Shown one piece after another: positions 54,189 through 62,477 of a stretch of DNA of 64,000 nt. The notes beneath the pieces are model-generated. The model searched no databases, was not told where the DNA came from, and saw nothing but the letters and a program-made list of their open reading frames with translations. The DNA comes from Halobacillus litoralis (GTDB lineage: Bacteria; Bacillota; Bacilli; Bacillales; Halobacillaceae). A program made the translations under genes and the position numbers. The stretch's first letter is position 1. Each line of letters begins with the position of its first letter. Location: positions 1 through 64,000 of the forward strand of contig NZ_WMFA01000003.1 in assembly GCF_009856445.1 (NCBI RefSeq). The letters run 5' to 3'.

Positions 54189-55717
54189 AGAAACGTGCCT
54201 TACTGAGCGTATCCAACAAACAAGGATTGACTGATTTTGCAAAAAAACTACATGAACTCGATTTTGAACTTATCTCTACAGGTGGCACGAAACGAGCCAT
54301 TGAGGAAGCAGGAGTCCCGGTGCAATCCATTTCCGAGGTCACTGAATTTCCGGAAATCATGGACGGACGTGTGAAGACACTTCATCCTTCGGTCCATGGT
54401 GGACTACTTGCTAAGCGCTCCAATGAAGAACATATGAAGCAGCTTGAAGAACTGAACATCGAGACCATCGATCTTGTGGCCGTCAACTTGTACCCGTTCA
54501 AGGAAACGATCGCGAAAGAAGGCGTCACAGAAACGGATGCAATTGAGAACATCGATATCGGTGGACCGACGATGCTGCGTTCCGCTGCAAAGAGTTTTGA
54601 AGACGTGGCGGTCATCGTGGATCCTTCCGATTACGATGAGGTCGTGGAAGGTCTCAAGAACGACGCGCTTTCTTATGAGGCCCGACGCAAGCTAGCAGCC
54701 AAAGTCTTCCGTCATACCGCCAATTATGATGCGATGATTGCCGAATATTTTTCCGGTTTAACTGAAGAACCATTTCCTGAGACGTACTCTGTGACCTATG
54801 AAAAAGTGCAATCGTTACGCTATGGAGAAAACCCGCATCAGAACGCTGCCTTTTATAAGAAAGCGAATTTCGCAGGAACTTCTCTCGCCGAAGCGGAACA
54901 GCTGAACGGGAAAGAACTTTCCTACAACAACATTCAGGATGCCAATGCGGCCCTTGAAGTCGTGCTCGAGTTCCATAAGCCAGCAGCGGTCGCGGTCAAG
55001 CACATGAATCCGTGTGGTGTCGGAGTTGGTGAGAACTTGTATGACGCGTATGTAAAAGCGTATGAAGGCGACCCTGTTTCTATTTTCGGAGGCATCGTGG
55101 CCTTGAACAGGGAAGTGGATGCTGATACAGCGGCGAAATTGAAAGAAATTTTCCTTGAGATCATCATCGCTCCGTCCTTCAGTCAAGAAGCACTGGATAT
55201 CCTGACGACGAAGAAAAACCTTCGATTGCTGAAAGTGGATATGAAAAAAGCGGATCGTCCGGCTCATAAACTCGTAACCGTCAACGGCGGGCTGCTCGTG
55301 CAAGATGCCGATGAAGGGTCTCTGGATGATGTCGAGCTTGAAGTGGCGACAGAACGTGAGCCGTCTGAGCAGGAGCTTGAAGATTTGAAGCTTGGCTGGA
55401 AGGTCGTTAAGCATGTGAAGTCGAACGCGATCGTCGTTGCAAAAGGGGACCGTACACTTGGTGTCGGCGCCGGCCAGATGAACCGTGTCGGTGCAGCGAA
55501 AATCGCCTTCGAACAGGCAGGTGAGAACGCGGAAGGCAGCATCATGGCGTCCGATGCCTTCTTCCCGATGCCGGATACTGTGGAGGCCGCAGCGGAAGCA
55601 GGCGTGACTGCGATCATCCAGCCAGGCGGTTCCAAACGTGACCAGGATTCCATTGATGCCTGCAACAAACATGGCATCGCGATGGTCTTTACTAGAATGC
55701 GTCACTTCAAACATTAA
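54185..55717 (+). CDS. purH: AICAR transformylase/IMP cyclohydrolase
   Basis: A 510-residue bifunctional enzyme of the last two steps to IMP. The N-terminal MGS-like cyclohydrolase domain (about 1-145) has [15 protein letters not shown] and [13 protein letters not shown]; the C-terminal transformylase (about 200-510) has [25 protein letters not shown] (catalytic Lys-His) and [15 protein letters not shown] overlaps the purN stop. Confidence 0.96.
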   Translation: MKKRALLSVSNKQGLTDFAKKLHELDFELISTGGTKRAIEEAGVPVQSISEVTEFPEIMDGRVKTLHPSVHGGLLAKRSNEEHMKQLEELNIETIDLVAVNLYPFKETIAKEGVTETDAIENIDIGGPTMLRSAAKSFEDVAVIVDPSDYDEVVEGLKNDALSYEARRKLAAKVFRHTANYDAMIAEYFSGLTEEPFPETYSVTYEKVQSLRYGENPHQNAAFYKKANFAGTSLAEAEQLNGKELSYNNIQDANAALEVVLEFHKPAAVAVKHMNPCGVGVGENLYDAYVKAYEGDPVSIFGGIVALNREVDADTAAKLKEIFLEIIIAPSFSQEALDILTTKKNLRLLKVDMKKADRPAHKLVTVNGGLLVQDADEGSLDDVELEVATEREPSEQELEDLKLGWKVVKHVKSNAIVVAKGDRTLGVGAGQMNRVGAAKIAFEQAGENAEGSIMASDAFFPMPDTVEAAAEAGVTAIIQPGGSKRDQDSIDACNKHGIAMVFTRMRHFKH

Positions 55718-55735
55718 TGGAGAGGGTGGAGTCTT

Positions 55736-57019
55736 ATGAACGTATTGGTCGTCGGTCGAGGAGGCCGTGAGCACAGCCTTGTGCAGAAGTTTGCAGAAAG
55801 TGATCAGGTCGAGCGCATTTTCGCTGCCCCTGGAAATGCAGGGATGAGTACGGTTGCTGAATGCATCGATACGAGTGAGCAAGATTTCGAAGGGCTGGTT
55901 GCTTTTGCCCGCGAGAACAATGTAGAACTGACCGTAGTAGGGCCGGAAAACCCTTTGCTTGATGGTTTGGTGGACGCTTTTCAGGAAGCGGACCTGCGGG
56001 TATTCGGTCCGACCAAAGCGGCTGCACTTATCGAAGGAAGCAAACATTTTGCCAAACAGCTGATGCACAAATACGAGATTCCGACTGCTGGGTACGCTGC
56101 TTTTTCAGAAGTAGAAGCCGCTCAAGCCTTCATTAAAGAAAAAGGCGCACCGATTGTGGTGAAGGCGGATGGACTGGCAGCTGGAAAAGGTGTGGTCGTA
56201 GCTGAAACTGTGGACGAAGCGCTGACAGCAGTGGAGGATATGCTTAAAAACGGCCAGTTCGGTGATGCGAGCCGGGAAATCGTCGTGGAGGAATTTTTGG
56301 CAGGGGATGAGTTCTCCCTGATGGCGTTTGTGAATGGTGCGGAAGTCTATCCGATGCTCCCTGCGAAAGATCATAAGCGGGCCTATGATGGAGATCAGGG
56401 TCCAAATACAGGCGGGATGGGTGCTTTTGCTCCTGTAAAGGGATTGAATAATTGGTCGTACGCGTTTGCCGTCGAGGAAATCGTAAAACCAGTAGCGGCA
56501 GCGATGGTAGAGGAAGGCCGATCGTTTACCGGCATCCTGTACGCAGGCCTGATCGAAACTCCCACAGGTCCAAAAGTGATTGAGTTCAATGCGCGCTTCG
56601 GTGATCCGGAAACGCAGGTTGTCCTGCCTTTACTGAAAAATGATCTTGTACAAGTGATGATCGATGTGCTGGACGGGAAAAATCCTGACCTGATGTGGTT
56701 GGAGGGTTACTGTGCAGGGGTTGTCATCGCTTCTGAAGGCTATCCGGGGGCTTATGAAAAAGGGCGTCCGTTACCTGAGTTGAAAGCAGCGGAAGATGGC
56801 TTTGTCGTCCATGCAGGCACCGCTTGGGAAGACGGGAACTATGTATCCAGCGGCGGGCGCGTTCTTCTAGTTGGAAGTAAAGGAGAAGACTTGGCGCAAG
56901 CGCTGGACCGTACGTATCAATCGCTACAGCCGTTTGAGGATCAGAGCGACTTTTTCTATCGAAGGGATATCGGACGATCATCAGTCTCTTCTGCGGCTTC
57001 TCATGCCGACATAGAATAA
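55736..57019 (+). CDS. purD: GAR synthetase
   Basis: A 427-residue ATP-grasp ligase joining phosphoribosylamine and glycine. It has VVGRGGREHSL (about 5-15), the ATP-grasp VKADGLAAGKGVVVA (about 142-156), KRAYDGDQGPNTGGMGAFAP (about 212-231), and the metal-binding EFNARFGDPETQV (about 283). ATG follows GAGAGGG. Last gene of the pur operon. The final dozen residues (after YRRDIG) do not look family-conserved and are read through DNA that encodes a small membrane peptide on the other strand. Confidence 0.95.
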   Translation: MNVLVVGRGGREHSLVQKFAESDQVERIFAAPGNAGMSTVAECIDTSEQDFEGLVAFARENNVELTVVGPENPLLDGLVDAFQEADLRVFGPTKAAALIEGSKHFAKQLMHKYEIPTAGYAAFSEVEAAQAFIKEKGAPIVVKADGLAAGKGVVVAETVDEALTAVEDMLKNGQFGDASREIVVEEFLAGDEFSLMAFVNGAEVYPMLPAKDHKRAYDGDQGPNTGGMGAFAPVKGLNNWSYAFAVEEIVKPVAAAMVEEGRSFTGILYAGLIETPTGPKVIEFNARFGDPETQVVLPLLKNDLVQVMIDVLDGKNPDLMWLEGYCAGVVIASEGYPGAYEKGRPLPELKAAEDGFVVHAGTAWEDGNYVSSGGRVLLVGSKGEDLAQALDRTYQSLQPFEDQSDFFYRRDIGRSSVSSAASHADIE

Positions 57020-57088
57020 AGCGGCAATCGATCCGATGATGGTGACAATGACGAAACCGACATCTGTGAAGTATTCCATAAAATCCAT
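56981..57088 (-). CDS. EYxxD-motif small membrane protein
   Basis: A 35-residue single-pass peptide, too short for most gene calls: start MDFMEYFTDVGF, a hydrophobic helix (about 11-29), and a basic end RSRRRD. The EYFTD sequence fits the EYxxD pattern that names a family of tiny Bacillaceae membrane proteins. ATG 57088 has AAAAGGATG as ribosome binding site; ATG 57097 would add three residues but leaves no spacing. Its last 13 codons overlap the 3-prime end of purD in antisense. Function unknown. Confidence 0.62.
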   Translation of the reverse strand: MDFMEYFTDVGFVIVTIIGSIAALFYVGMRSRRRD

Positions 57089-57109
57089 ACGTTTCATCCT
57101 TTTGAAGAA

Positions 57110-57136
57110 AGAGCGGGGCCGCCCGCTCTTCTTTTG
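57110..57136 (+). terminator. Intrinsic terminator of the pur operon
   Basis: AGAGCGGG (57110-57117) and CCCGCTCT (57122-57129) pair perfectly around GCCG, followed by TCTTTTGTT. It also forms on the minus strand, with a TTTCTTC tail ahead of the small EYxxD gene. Confidence 0.8.
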
Positions 57137-57151
57137 TTGGTGATGGTGATA

Positions 57152-57271
57152 TATCAATTAAAATCTGGTTATATCAATTAAAATATAGATATATCGGCTA
57201 AACTTTATTTTTATCGGCCCAATTTTTAATATATCGACGGAACAAGAAAATCATCGGCAGAAACATGCCGG
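57152..57271. repeat. 20-bp-period array with TATC core (six units)
   Basis: TATC (last copy CATC) recurs at 57152, 57172, 57192, 57212, 57232 and 57252, exactly 20 nt apart, mostly as TATCAATTAAAAT or TATCGGC followed by A/T-rich spacer. The core is the complement type of the 21-bp array at 42432. It lies between two minus-strand genes and after the purD terminator; no gene is present. Confidence 0.78.
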
Positions 57272-57283
57272 ACACCTCCGCGT

Positions 57284-57538
57284 TTATTGGTCCTGCGGAA
57301 TATTCTGCTGCCAGCTTTGCTCGATGCCGTCTTTTTCTGTAGACATTTCTTCATAGACGGCGGTCAAAGGGCAGAAACGTACAATTCCTTCCGCAACTTT
57401 CAATGCAGACAACATAATCAGAAGCGGATGAGAAGAATCACACTCTCTGCGTGAACCACGGATGGTCAAATAGGTCAGCATACTAAGACCTGCGGTGATA
57501 CGGACCATACTGTTGATGATTCCGATATTCGGTTTCAT
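57284..57538 (-). CDS. Small DUF2892-like membrane protein
   Basis: An 84-residue protein starting MKPNIGIINSMVRITAGLSM, like DUF2892/YgaP-type membrane proteins (N-x-G-x(3)-x-x-R-x-x-x-G pattern). Two hydrophobic segments are at about 8-26 and 38-56, separated by a polar stretch with CDSSHP. Two cysteines (33 and 56) could be redox-active or metal-binding, which is speculation. ATG 57538 follows AAGGAGGAAG. It is divergent from yerA with about 70 nt between starts. Confidence 0.68.
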   Translation of the reverse strand: MKPNIGIINSMVRITAGLSMLTYLTIRGSRRECDSSHPLLIMLSALKVAEGIVRFCPLTAVYEEMSTEKDGIEQSWQQNIPQDQ

Positions 57539-57611
57539 TGTGCTTCCTCCTTACCAGAATGGAATATCCTGTGTTACCATAGAACATAATGATCTCAGGG
57601 AGGTACGCTCC

Positions 57612-59357
57612 ATGAACGAAACACGTTTCCGTTGGCGGAACCGTCAGCTGCGTGAACATGCAGCCATCATTGATGGAAAAACGGCGCCGACGAAATTAAT
57701 CAAAAACACAACATACTTGAATGTTTACTTAAAGAAATGGATGCATGGCCATATTTGGTTGTATGATGACCGCATCATCTATACCGGCCAAGAGCTTCCT
57801 TCCTATACTGAAGGTACGGAAATCATTGATGGCACAGACAGTTATATTGTGCCTGGCTACGTTGAACCGCATGCCCATCCATTTCAGTTATATAATCCCC
57901 AGAGCTTTGCAGAATATGCGGCAGAGACCGGGACGACAACGCTCGTCAACGATAACTTGATGTGGCTTTTTTTAACGGAAAAAGAGAAAGCGTTTTCTTT
58001 ATTGGAAGAATTCATGGATTTGCCGGCTACGATGTACTGGTGGGCCCGTTTTGACCCGCAGTCAGTGCTGCGTGACGAAGATCGTCACGCTTTCGATTCG
58101 CAGATTCCGGACTGGATTACTCATGATGCCGTAATTCAGGGCGGGGAGCTGACCGCCTGGCCGGATGTTCTTCACCATGGAGACGAGCAGATTCTGCATT
58201 TTATGCAGGAGACCAAACGCTCAAGAAAGCCATTGGAAGCTCACCTGCCGGGTGCATCTGAACAAACGCTTGTGAAAATGCGTTTGCTCGGTATGGATTC
58301 AGAACACGAATCGATGACCGCTGATGATGTACTGAAGCGCTTGGAAATCGGTTATCATACAGGTTTGCGCTATTCTTCCATCCGTCCGGATCTTCCGGAT
58401 ATTTTACAAGGGTTAGTGGATCAAGGTCACAACCACTTCGACCATATGATGTACACGACAGATGGATCGACGCCTGGCTTTTATCGTGAAGGACTGATCA
58501 ATCCATGTATCCAAATCGCATTGGATGCAGGCGTGCCGGAAATCGATGCATATATGATGGCTACGTATTATGCGGCCCGTCACTTCGGAATAGAAAATCG
58601 TGTGGGGAGCTTGAACGCCGGGCGCGTCGCTCACCTGAACTTTTTATCACATCCGAAAGACCCGATGCCCCACTCTGTGATTGCTAAAGGCGAGTGGACG
58701 AAGCGTGACGGCGAAGTTTTGGAAAAAGAAACACCGATACAGTGGAAGAAAAATGGAGTGAAGCCGCTTGATCTCGATTGGGAAGTGACCGATGCGGATA
58801 TGCAGTTTTCCATGCCGATCGGTCTTGAGATGGTGAATGATGTCATCATGAAACCATATGCCATCGACACAGATGTTTACACCGACCGGCTGAGTGAGGA
58901 CAATAAAGAATCTTACCTCATGCTGATGGACCGGGAAGGGGAATGGATGGTCAATACGCTGCTGAAAGGGTTCACACAGACCTTAGGCGGCCTTGTCAGC
59001 TCTTACAGCAATACAGGCGATATCATATTGACAGGGAAATCACGTAAAGATATGAAGAAGGCCTTTCAACGCATGAAGGAAATCGGTGGCGGGATTGTGC
59101 TGGTGAATGAAGGTGAAGTCCTTTATGAACTTCCGTTGGCCCTTGGCGGCGTAATGGCCGATCTGCCGATGAAAGAGCTTATAGAGGAAGAAGCGAAATT
59201 AAAAGATTGCCTGCTGCAGCATGGGTTTACGTTCAATGATCCCGTCTACACGCTCCTCTTTTTATCGTCCATGCACCTGCCGTTCATCCGGATTACACCG
59301 CTTGGAATCATGGATGTGAAAAAGAAAGAGGTACTCTTTCCTTCAATAATGCGTTAA
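57612..59357 (+). CDS. yerA: Adenine deaminase-like amidohydrolase YerA
   Basis: A 581-residue metal-dependent amidohydrolase close to B. subtilis YerA along its length and related to adenine deaminase AdeC. Metal-site pieces: GYVEPHAHPFQ (about 82-92), GGELTAWPDVLH, EAHLPGASE (about 213), and DHMMYTTDGSTP (about 278-289). C-terminal GGIVLVNEGEVLYELPLALGG and FLSSMHLPFIRITPLGI match the family. The true substrate of YerA has not been clear to me; a role in purine salvage fits the setting. ATG 57612 follows GGGAGG although the frame opens at 57495. Confidence 0.88.
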   Translation: MNETRFRWRNRQLREHAAIIDGKTAPTKLIKNTTYLNVYLKKWMHGHIWLYDDRIIYTGQELPSYTEGTEIIDGTDSYIVPGYVEPHAHPFQLYNPQSFAEYAAETGTTTLVNDNLMWLFLTEKEKAFSLLEEFMDLPATMYWWARFDPQSVLRDEDRHAFDSQIPDWITHDAVIQGGELTAWPDVLHHGDEQILHFMQETKRSRKPLEAHLPGASEQTLVKMRLLGMDSEHESMTADDVLKRLEIGYHTGLRYSSIRPDLPDILQGLVDQGHNHFDHMMYTTDGSTPGFYREGLINPCIQIALDAGVPEIDAYMMATYYAARHFGIENRVGSLNAGRVAHLNFLSHPKDPMPHSVIAKGEWTKRDGEVLEKETPIQWKKNGVKPLDLDWEVTDADMQFSMPIGLEMVNDVIMKPYAIDTDVYTDRLSEDNKESYLMLMDREGEWMVNTLLKGFTQTLGGLVSSYSNTGDIILTGKSRKDMKKAFQRMKEIGGGIVLVNEGEVLYELPLALGGVMADLPMKELIEEEAKLKDCLLQHGFTFNDPVYTLLFLSSMHLPFIRITPLGIMDVKKKEVLFPSIMR

Positions 59358-59380
59358 AATAAAAGAGGGAAGTGCTGTTA

Positions 59381-60439
59381 TTGAGAAAGCTTACATTCTT
59401 CAGCTTGCTTATCGTCCTTCTGCTCACCGCCTGTAACGAGGAAGCAGGGGCTGTACAACCTGAAGATACGAAAGAGAAAGAAACAGCGGTCGAAGAACAA
59501 ATAGAGACAGAAGAAAACGTGATCGTTGATGAAAAGGAAGAAACCGAACAAGCCTATACAGAAATGTTCCCACTGACAGGGGAACCGACGGCGGATAAAG
59601 CCGATCATCGGGCCTTGTCCGTCATGGTGAACAATCACACGAAAGCAAGACCGCAATCAGGGTTGAGCCAGGCCGATATTGTCTATGAAATTTTGGCAGA
59701 GGGGCAGATCACACGCTTCCTTGCTTTGTTCCACAGTGAGATTCCTGATACAATAGGTCCGGTAAGAAGTGCACGTCCATATTATTTCAAAATCGCTGAT
59801 GGGTTTGATGCGCTTTACACGTACCACGGGGCGTCCATGGCCATCAATCAGCAGGTAGCCAGCAGCGGGATCGATTATCTGGATGGAGCGATGTATGATA
59901 ACAACGGCTGGTTATTTGAACGGTCCTCCGATCGTTCAGCCCCTCACAACTCTTATCTTTTGACAGAGGGAGTCGAGCAGGCGGCTGCAACTAAAGGCTA
60001 TGATGCTGAAGGGGCACCTGAAGCGCTGCCTTTTACTGAGAAAGACTCCTTCGCTGGTACGCCGGTGGATGACGTTCAGATCACATATGGCAGTCGGACG
60101 AATGTGAGGTTCACCTATGATTCTGAAAACGAGCAGTTTTTACGTTCCAGTGATGGAGAGCCGACCATCGACCGTTTGAATGAGGAACGTGTGGCCGTTG
60201 AAAATGTCTGGATACTAGAAACGGACCATCAAATCATCGATGGCGCAGGTCGTCGAGTGATCGATCTTACTTCAGGCGGGAACGGGTATCTTTTACAAAA
60301 AGGACAAATGAAAGAAGTAGAGTGGAAGAACGTCGATGGACGATTGCTTCCCTATAAAGACGGCAGCGCGCTGGCATTTACCCCGGGTAAGACTTGGGTG
60401 AACATCATTCCAGGGAACGCCGCAGTAGAAACGGAGTAA
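59381..60439 (+). CDS. yerB: YerB-like lipoprotein (DUF3048)
   Basis: A 352-residue predicted lipoprotein. GTG 59372 opens the frame, but TTG 59381 has normal spacing to AGAGGG and gives MRKLTFFSLLIVLLLTAC, a lipoprotein signal with lipobox LLTAC. An acidic linker (about 20-55) precedes the DUF3048 domain with ALSVMVNNHTKARPQSGLSQADIVYE (about 76-101, split here for reference) and GPVRSARPYYF. Surface-located; function unknown. Followed closely by yerC, as in B. subtilis. Confidence 0.85.
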   Translation: MRKLTFFSLLIVLLLTACNEEAGAVQPEDTKEKETAVEEQIETEENVIVDEKEETEQAYTEMFPLTGEPTADKADHRALSVMVNNHTKARPQSGLSQADIVYEILAEGQITRFLALFHSEIPDTIGPVRSARPYYFKIADGFDALYTYHGASMAINQQVASSGIDYLDGAMYDNNGWLFERSSDRSAPHNSYLLTEGVEQAAATKGYDAEGAPEALPFTEKDSFAGTPVDDVQITYGSRTNVRFTYDSENEQFLRSSDGEPTIDRLNEERVAVENVWILETDHQIIDGAGRRVIDLTSGGNGYLLQKGQMKEVEWKNVDGRLLPYKDGSALAFTPGKTWVNIIPGNAAVETE

Positions 60440-60452
60440 GGAGGGAAAAGGC

Positions 60453-60755
60453 ATGCAGATCGATAAATTGAGAGGAAAGACGCTCGATCAACTGTTCGAA
60501 GCGGTATTATCTTTACAAAGTGTAGAAGAATGCTATGAATTCTTCGATGATCTCGCAACGATGAATGAAGTCCAGTCACTCGCTCAGCGATTGGAAGTAG
60601 CGCGCATGCTGCGTGAAGGCTTCACTTATCATAAAATTGAAACCGAAACAGGTGCATCCACGGCGACGATCTCCCGTGTGAAACGCTGCTTGAATTATGG
60701 CAATGACGCTTATACACAAGCGCTTGACCGTGTACAAGCGAAACAAACCGAATAG
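60453..60755 (+). CDS. yerC: TrpR-like regulator YerC
   Basis: A 100-residue all-helical DNA-binding protein of the TrpR/YerC-YecD family. The core is EVQSLAQRLEVARMLREGFTYHKIETETG (about 46-74) followed by the recognition helix GASTATISRVKRCLNYG. It probably represses unknown targets; in this family the tryptophan pocket is not assumed to be kept. ATG follows AAGGAGGG, 13 nt after yerB. Confidence 0.9.
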   Translation: MQIDKLRGKTLDQLFEAVLSLQSVEECYEFFDDLATMNEVQSLAQRLEVARMLREGFTYHKIETETGASTATISRVKRCLNYGNDAYTQALDRVQAKQTE

Positions 60756-60763
60756 GTGAGGAG

Positions 60764-60795
60764 AGGCTGCCAACAGGATGTGGGCAGTCTTTTTT
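60764..60795 (+). terminator. Intrinsic terminator after yerC
   Basis: AGGCTGCC pairs with GGCAGTCT (one G-T pair), followed by a T run, directly downstream of the yerC stop. Confidence 0.75.
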
Positions 60796-60877
60796 GATGG
60801 CTGCGGAGAAAAACCATCCATGATTCTAAGAGAAACCGGACAGGCATAGGCTAGTACTATGGAAGGGGACCTGTCCG

Positions 60878-61474
60878 ATGAAAACGATGTTGAAAAAAGG
60901 CGCCATGATCATTCTCGGCAGTATGATACTTTCACTCGGCATCAACTTTTTCCTGATTCCGGATCATGTGTTGGATGGAGGCATCATTGGAATCGGGATG
61001 ATTGCCAATTACATATGGGGGCTTGAAGTAGGACTGACGATCATCTGCTTCAGCATTCCAATCTTTACGCTTGCCTGGTTCTTTTACCGCTCTTATTTCT
61101 ACAACAGTCTGCATGGACTGCTCATTTCTTCTTTTTCCATTGACGTTCTCCAAGGGCTGCGCGCCCATCACCTGCCGCTCGATCCAGCGATCAGTTCCAT
61201 CATAGGAGGGGCACTTGTGGGTGGGGGAATCGGTTTGATGCTCCGGATGCATACGAGCACGGGCGGCACTGACCTCCTCGCGCAAATGATCGCCGATTGG
61301 TGCAAAGTCAATGTCGGTTTCGTCATCCTCGCGATTGACGCTGTCGTCATCGGTGCGAGCGGCTACCTGTTCTCCCTAGAGACGCTCATCCTCTCCGCCA
61401 TCACCATCCTAAGCGTCGGCCTCGTCACCATGACCTTCACATCCACCCGCCTCCTCCCCGAACAACCATCATGA
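60878..61474 (+). CDS. YitT-family membrane protein lacking DUF2179 tail
   Basis: A 198-residue protein with about five transmembrane helices and YitT/DUF161 features: NFFLIPDHVLDGGIIGIGM (about 24-42), GGALVGGGIGLMLRMHTSTGGTDLLAQMI (about 110-138). Full YitT proteins (about 280 aa) continue with a cytoplasmic DUF2179 domain, which is missing here; the frame simply ends after helix five. ATG 60878 follows AAGGGGAC. It could be a naturally short member, of which some are known. Substrate unknown. Confidence 0.75.
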   Translation: MKTMLKKGAMIILGSMILSLGINFFLIPDHVLDGGIIGIGMIANYIWGLEVGLTIICFSIPIFTLAWFFYRSYFYNSLHGLLISSFSIDVLQGLRAHHLPLDPAISSIIGGALVGGGIGLMLRMHTSTGGTDLLAQMIADWCKVNVGFVILAIDAVVIGASGYLFSLETLILSAITILSVGLVTMTFTSTRLLPEQPS

Positions 61475-61509
61475 CTTGGGGATGTAGTGGTGGTAGTTAT
61501 GGTAATATT

Positions 61510-61625
61510 TGTATGACCTTGTCATCCAGCATTTTACATCAGAAGAAAATCACAACCCACCTCTCTTTTTGCTTAGAGAGGTGGGTTTTTATGTATTTGC
61601 AATTTATGGTGTACCAGGTCATGCA
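61510..61625. repeat. Diverged inverted-repeat element enclosing a terminator hairpin
   Basis: The left end 61510-61529 matches the left arm of the 47283 repeat in 16 of 20 bases, and the right end 61606-61625 matches its right arm in 18 of 20. About 76 nt lie between, including a strong hairpin. It looks like a relative of the pur-operon palindrome whose arms have been pulled apart or never were adjacent. Confidence 0.6.
61554..61590 (+). terminator. Intrinsic terminator after the yitT-like gene
   Basis: AACCCACCTCTCT and AGAGAGGTGGGTT pair perfectly over 13 bp with a short T-rich loop and a TTTTT tail. Confidence 0.88.
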
Positions 61626-61722
61626 GATATTTCCAAATTAATCCCCACCGCCCCTTCAAACTCCCTCTTTTGATTGGTCATAGATTTGTTTGGTTGTGCC
61701 CCTCAACCCGGGGATGAAAATT

Positions 61723-61731
61723 TGCTATAAT
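61723..61731 (+). promoter_or_regulatory. Extended -10 promoter of pcrB-pcrA
   Basis: TGCTATAAT (TG-n-TATAAT) 36 nt before pcrB. No good -35 at 16-18 nt spacing was seen, which is common for extended -10 promoters. Confidence 0.6.
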
Positions 61732-61766
61732 GGGTAGATGGATAACTGTTGTTTTGGAGGACCGAA

Positions 61767-62477
61767 ATGTACAATATAAGCGAGTGGGATCATGTGTTCA
61801 AGCTTGATCCGAATAAGACGATCACAAACGCAGACTTAGAGAAGATAGGCTCATCAGGCACAGATGCGCTCATCATCGGCGGTACAGACGGGGTCACGTT
61901 CGAAAACGTCACGGATTTGCAGGAACGCCTGGAGTCCTTTGACATCCCTTATGTGCTTGAAGTTTCAGACATCGAAGCCATTGCGCCCGATTTTCATGCC
62001 TATTTCATTCCTCTTGTCCTGAATAGTGGAGATAAGAAGTGGATGATCGATGTGCAGCACCAGGCGATTAAAGAATATGGCGATGTGATCGAGTGGCAGG
62101 ACATGCTGACGGAAGGGTATTGTGTCCTTAACCCGGAAGCGAAGGTGTTCAAGCGGACCAATTGTACGCTCCCGGATCATGAAGATGTCCTCGCCTATGC
62201 CCGGATGGCTGAACACATCTTCCATCTGCCCGTCTTCTACATGGAATACAGTGGTACTTACGGGAACCCCGGCTTGGTCAGGGACGTGGCCCGTGAATTG
62301 AAAAATACATCTCTCGTCTACGGCGGAGGCATCCGTTCGGAAGAACAGGCAGCAGAAATGGCCGCTTACGCAGATGTCATCGTTGTCGGCGATGTGATTT
62401 ATGATAACCTAGAGGTTGCTCTTAAAACGGTCGAAGCCGTTAAATCAATGAAGATGAAGGATGGTGGACCCTCATGA
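61767..62477 (+). CDS. pcrB: Heptaprenylglyceryl phosphate synthase PcrB
   Basis: A 236-residue TIM-barrel prenyltransferase joining heptaprenyl diphosphate to glycerol-1-phosphate, giving an archaeal-type ether lipid in Bacillaceae. Motifs: [13 protein letters not shown] (about 38-50), phosphate-site [11 protein letters not shown] (about 160-170) and [15 protein letters not shown] (about 191-205). The frame opens at 61749; GGAGG sets ATG 61767. It is coupled to pcrA by a 4-nt ATGA overlap. Confidence 0.93.
   Translation: MYNISEWDHVFKLDPNKTITNADLEKIGSSGTDALIIGGTDGVTFENVTDLQERLESFDIPYVLEVSDIEAIAPDFHAYFIPLVLNSGDKKWMIDVQHQAIKEYGDVIEWQDMLTEGYCVLNPEAKVFKRTNCTLPDHEDVLAYARMAEHIFHLPVFYMEYSGTYGNPGLVRDVARELKNTSLVYGGGIRSEEQAAEMAAYADVIVVGDVIYDNLEVALKTVEAVKSMKMKDGGPS

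Noticed and set aside
54815-56068. 417-codon minus-strand frame over purH/purD
   Set aside because: It spans two well-identified plus-strand genes and shows no family motif.
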